64,000 nt of DNA, from positions 1 through 64,000 of the forward strand of contig CACWXY010000014.1 in NCBI GenBank assembly GCA_902764915.1, in the 5' to 3' direction. This document shows positions 60,853 to 64,000 of the stretch, one piece after another. The DNA is from an uncultured Eubacteriales bacterium. Lineage in GTDB: Bacteria > Bacillota > Clostridia > Christensenellales > Aristaeellaceae. The stretch's first letter is position 1; each line of letters starts with the position of its first letter. Both the position numbers and the translations under genes were made by a program. The notes beneath the pieces are model-generated. The model made no database searches, was not told where the DNA came from, and saw only the letters and a program-made list of their open reading frames with translations.

Positions 60853-63800
60853 TTGAAACAGTCTATCAACAGACGGATGCTGTGCCTGCTTGCGGCAGTC
60901 CTGTCAGCGCTTGTGCTGACGCTATCCGCATGCGCGGAGCCGCTGCCGGAAGTGCAGGTGCTCATCACCTATCTTCAGGGCGACGAAACGGTTACCGTGG
61001 AAGCGCAGCCGGTAGGGGACGGCGACGGTGCCTATTGGGCCATGATTCCACCGGAAGCGCTCATGAACGCCCAGATCCTGGTGCTCAATCCGCTGCAGCC
61101 GGAGCTGCAGTATTCCGTACAGCTGGATCCCTACGGCCAGATGAGTGTCAGGGATGCCGGGAATACCCTGGACCCTGCCAGTGCGCAGACCGTGATCGGC
61201 GTGGACGCCATGGGCCAGATCCTGGACAGCCTGCAGGTCTACCTCTCCACCACGTCCGCCTTCCCGGAGATCACGGAAGGCCCGGCGGCGGGCCCTGTAG
61301 CCGGGCCTGCGGAGACCGTGCCGGACGCGGGTCTGAATGAGGGCCCCGCGGAAAATGTTCCCGAGGCAGGCCCTGCTGCGCCGGTGGAGCCGGCGACCCC
61401 GGCCAGTGCCGCGGTCACGGCCCGGTGGGTGAGCGGGGATGTGCTGCTCTATCAGGAGACTGCGACCGTCACCGCCGCACAGCCCGTAACCTTCTATGCC
61501 AACAGCTTCCCCGGCTATGTCATGGATGAGGGCACACCGGACAGCATAACCGTGCAGCTGACGCAGGACGGTCAGGCGAGCCCGGCGGACGTCGTGTTCT
61601 CCTTCCATCCGCTGACAGCCAGCGTACAGGTCATGTATGTATCCGATGATGGCACGCTCCTGTCCCAGCAGACCGTAACCCTTCGCGCCCTGGAGAGCAC
61701 TGCCGTGGACCGGCTTTCCTTTGACGGGTATACGCCCGCGGAAGGCACGCCGGAGCGCGTGAATCTTGTCTGTGATGAAGCGGGGCATGTAACCCCCGAC
61801 AGCGTGATCTTCACCTATACCCGCAACCGCACTTCCGTGTCCGTGCGCTATGTCGCCGAGGACGGAACCGTGCTGGGCATCCGTGAGGCCAGCCTTGCCC
61901 CCGGGGAAAGCCAGGTATTCCTGCGCGAGAGCTTCCCGGGCTATACGCCCGCGGAGGGCACCCCGGAAAGCCTGACAGTCAGCCTGCATGCAGACGGCAG
62001 CCTGACCCCGGCCAACCCGGTATTCATGTACCAGAAAAACAAGGTCAGTGTTGAGGTCAAAGCCGTGGCGGATGACGGAACCGTGCTGGGCAGCGACAGC
62101 GATACACTGGCTATCGGCGAGTCCCGCGTGTTCCCGCGCCCGTCCTTTGCAGGCTATACACCGGCCGAGGGCACACCGGAGAGCATTACCGTGTTTGTCA
62201 CCGAGGACGGAACGGTCGTGCCGGAAGAGCGGAGCTTCCGCTTTGAGCGCATCCGGTTTACCGTGACAGCAAACCATATGGGCGATGACGGAAGCGTCCT
62301 GAAGACAGAGGAAGCGCGTCTTCTGCCCGGGGAAAGCCATGTGTTCACCCGCCAGGCCTTTGACGGCTATACCGCGGATGCGGATACGCCGGAACAGGTG
62401 ACAGTCACCGTCGGCGCGGACGGCAGTATTACGCCGGCATCGGTGATCTTCAGCTATACCCGCAATCGCACTGCCGTGACCGTGGACGCGGTCGCGGACA
62501 ACGGAAGCGTGCTTCAGACATTGACTGCTGAACTGCTGCCCGGCGAGAGCCATACCTTTGCGCGCCCGTCGCTGGAGGGCTATACCCCGGCAGAGGGCAC
62601 GCCGGACAGCCTGACCGTAACACTGGGCGCGGACGGCAGGATTACGCCGGAAAACCGCGTGTTCCAGTTTGTGCAGAACCGTACACAGGTGACCGCCAGC
62701 TTTGTCGTCTCCGACGGCACAGTACTCGATACCCAGACCGCGAGCCTTCTCCCGGGCGACTCCTTCGTGTTCACACGGCTTTCCTTTGAAGGCTATGCCG
62801 CCGATGAAGGCATGCCGGAGAGCGTGACGGTGCGCTGTGATGAAAAGGGAAATGTCTCGCAGGAGCATGTCCTGTTTACCTATCATGCGGAGCAGAAAGC
62901 GCCCCAGACCGTGGACGTGACGGTCACATGGGTCGCCGAGGATGATACCGTGCTGCAGGCCAGTACCGTACAGATGGCACTGGGCACCCAGCAGACCTTC
63001 TCTCTGGGAAGCTTTGAAGGCTATGTACCGGAGGAGAACACACCGGAAACACTGACCGTCAGCGTGGATGCGGAAGGGAATGTGACACCGGAAACGCCGA
63101 GCTTCGTGTTTGAGGAAGCCCCGGCAGACGTGACCGAAACGCAGGCGCCGGAAATCACGGACGCCCCGACACAGGCACCGGAAATCACGGACGCCCCGAC
63201 ACAGACGCCGGAGGTCACGGACGCCCCGGCGGAGACGCCCACCGCGGCACCGACAGATGCGCCGACCCTGGAGCCCACGCAGGCACCGACCCAGACGCCG
63301 GAACCCACGCCGACCGCGGCACCGGTGGAAGTGCCGGTCGTCATCCATTATACGGACCTGGGCTCGTCCCCCCTGTCGAGGGACGTAACGATTACGGTCA
63401 TGAGTGGCTCCTCCGTGGAGATCGCGCCGGATGCCGCCAGGGTCCCGGAAGGGTATGACCCGGAGAGCGCGCAGAGCGTGACCGTGACCGTATCCGAGGA
63501 CGGTACGGTGGTGCCGGAGGAAGTCTTCTTCCGCTTCCGGCATAGGGAAGCCAAGGAAACCCCGATCCCCATGGGTGAGCTCATCAACCGCTGGAGCCGG
63601 ACGAATACCGCATCCGTGAATGTGCGCAAGGGTCCGACCAAGAGCGGGAAAGCCCTGCAGCAGCTGCGCTCGGGCAGTGAAGTCTTCGCCATCCGTGAGG
63701 AAGCCGACAGCGCAGGCAACAAGTGGACCAAGGTACTGGTTGACGGTGAGGAAGGCTATATCATGAGCCAGTTCCTGGACATCTATACCCAGGCGCAGAG

Positions 63801-64000
63801 CGAGGATGTGCAGGATACGCTCCCGTCCCCGGTGCCCTATGTAACACCGGAAGCAACCCAGACACCGACCCAGGCGCCGATGCAGACACCGACACAGGCA
63901 CCGACCCAGGCGCCGACGGAAGAACAGCCCCAGATAACGCAGACGCCCACACCGACACCGCCTGCGGCGACCAGCGCAGTCACCGAGCCACCGAAGGCCA
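60853..64000 (+). CDS. Giant modular lipoprotein with MucBP-like repeats and SH3 domain (3' end outside window)
   Basis: Over 1,049 aa and still open at the window end. The signal peptide has a lipobox LSAC with Cys27, so it is lipid-anchored. After an N-terminal domain there are about eight modules of about 70 aa, each with DDGTVL-like, PGES, GYTPAEGTPE and VTV..DG motifs (about 180-750). Then a Thr/Pro linker (ITDAPTQAPEITDAPTQ), a ninth module, a bacterial SH3 domain (about 907-975: SVNVRKGPTKSGKALQQLRS) and another Pro-rich stretch. It is probably wall-binding. TTG 60853 follows GGGAGGGAAGACTC. Confidence 0.8.
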   Translation, partial: MKQSINRRMLCLLAAVLSALVLTLSACAEPLPEVQVLITYLQGDETVTVEAQPVGDGDGAYWAMIPPEALMNAQILVLNPLQPELQYSVQLDPYGQMSVRDAGNTLDPASAQTVIGVDAMGQILDSLQVYLSTTSAFPEITEGPAAGPVAGPAETVPDAGLNEGPAENVPEAGPAAPVEPATPASAAVTARWVSGDVLLYQETATVTAAQPVTFYANSFPGYVMDEGTPDSITVQLTQDGQASPADVVFSFHPLTASVQVMYVSDDGTLLSQQTVTLRALESTAVDRLSFDGYTPAEGTPERVNLVCDEAGHVTPDSVIFTYTRNRTSVSVRYVAEDGTVLGIREASLAPGESQVFLRESFPGYTPAEGTPESLTVSLHADGSLTPANPVFMYQKNKVSVEVKAVADDGTVLGSDSDTLAIGESRVFPRPSFAGYTPAEGTPESITVFVTEDGTVVPEERSFRFERIRFTVTANHMGDDGSVLKTEEARLLPGESHVFTRQAFDGYTADADTPEQVTVTVGADGSITPASVIFSYTRNRTAVTVDAVADNGSVLQTLTAELLPGESHTFARPSLEGYTPAEGTPDSLTVTLGADGRITPENRVFQFVQNRTQVTASFVVSDGTVLDTQTASLLPGDSFVFTRLSFEGYAADEGMPESVTVRCDEKGNVSQEHVLFTYHAEQKAPQTVDVTVTWVAEDDTVLQASTVQMALGTQQTFSLGSFEGYVPEENTPETLTVSVDAEGNVTPETPSFVFEEAPADVTETQAPEITDAPTQAPEITDAPTQTPEVTDAPAETPTAAPTDAPTLEPTQAPTQTPEPTPTAAPVEVPVVIHYTDLGSSPLSRDVTITVMSGSSVEIAPDAARVPEGYDPESAQSVTVTVSEDGTVVPEEVFFRFRHREAKETPIPMGELINRWSRTNTASVNVRKGPTKSGKALQQLRSGSEVFAIREEADSAGNKWTKVLVDGEEGYIMSQFLDIYTQAQSEDVQDTLPSPVPYVTPEATQTPTQAPMQTPTQAPTQAPTEEQPQITQTPTPTPPAATSAVTEPPKA

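Noticed and set aside
60922..63543. An 873-codon open frame on the reverse strand
   Set aside because: It lies antisense to the repeat region of the lipoprotein gene. Its Arg/His/Gly-rich composition mirrors the codon bias of the repeats, and it has no ribosome binding site, signal or known domain.

Overview
The window looks like chromosomal DNA from a GC-rich member of the Clostridia (Bacillota). Support for this: pcrA next to ligA, scpA-scpB after a site-2 protease, a solitary ecfA1-ecfA2-ecfT-truA block, a BMP-type nucleoside importer, a DUF4342/UBA protein with an OmpR-type two-component system, a DUF951 protein, strong AGGAGG ribosome binding sites, frequent TTG/GTG starts and sigma-A-type promoters (TTGaca-17-TAtaaT, often extended TGn). 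No rRNA, tRNA, CRISPR array, prophage or insertion sequence was recognised. The genus cannot be fixed from the sequence alone.

Layout. 0.2-15.2 kb is one long forward run: a tRNA-modification-type methyltransferase, an HI0933 flavoprotein, Tex, a YerC-type TrpR homologue, PcrA, LigA, alanine racemase, an M20 amidohydrolase, an LD-carboxypeptidase, a site-2 protease, ScpA, ScpB and a DUF89 protein. 15.2-18.6 kb holds a small orphan gene under a perfect inverted repeat, then a DUF4342 membrane protein with its response regulator and histidine kinase. 18.6-21 kb (reverse) carries a D,D-carboxypeptidase and UppP. 21-28.4 kb (forward) carries a DMT exporter, a TtcA-like enzyme, an MBL hydrolase, YchF, an ATP-grasp protein, a secreted papain-like protein, L19 and a phosphoribosyltransferase. 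28.5-35.6 kb (reverse) carries an orphan coiled-coil protein with a Pr6Pr membrane protein, then a complete BMP/Nup-type ABC importer.

36-41.7 kb is riboswitch-rich. A lysine riboswitch with an intrinsic terminator precedes asd-dapA-dapB, and a tetrahydrofolate riboswitch precedes folT. A separate, unassigned structured leader precedes a P1-family peptidase. 41.8-43.7 kb (reverse) has a secreted Ig-like protein and DUF951. Then come murI and an EF-G paralogue (forward). 47.3-54.1 kb is a seven-gene overlapping reverse operon: ecfA1-ecfA2-ecfT-truA-FAD enzyme-HAD-pepT. The right end is rich in envelope proteins: an 884-aa secreted protein with 21 HxHxxxC repeats and a CHAP domain, Bcp, a membrane-anchored phosphoesterase, a flavin reductase, a NUDIX/microprotein/GNAT operon, and a very large repeat-containing SH3 lipoprotein cut off by the window end.

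Functionally the window is dominated by envelope building and remodelling (alr, murI, asd-dapAB, uppP, LD- and D,D-carboxypeptidases, CHAP protein), chromosome upkeep (pcrA, ligA, scpAB), translation (L19, EF-G paralogue, truA) and vitamin/nucleoside uptake. The ECF ATPase/T module (52-54 kb) probably energises FolT (39.8 kb). The most unusual items are the HxHxxxC-array CHAP protein, the degenerate AAA-like coiled-coil protein, the 11-bp direct repeat ahead of the two-component operon, the unassigned RNA leader before the P1 peptidase, a 42-residue membrane microprotein, and a LigA carrying a clamp-binding-like motif.
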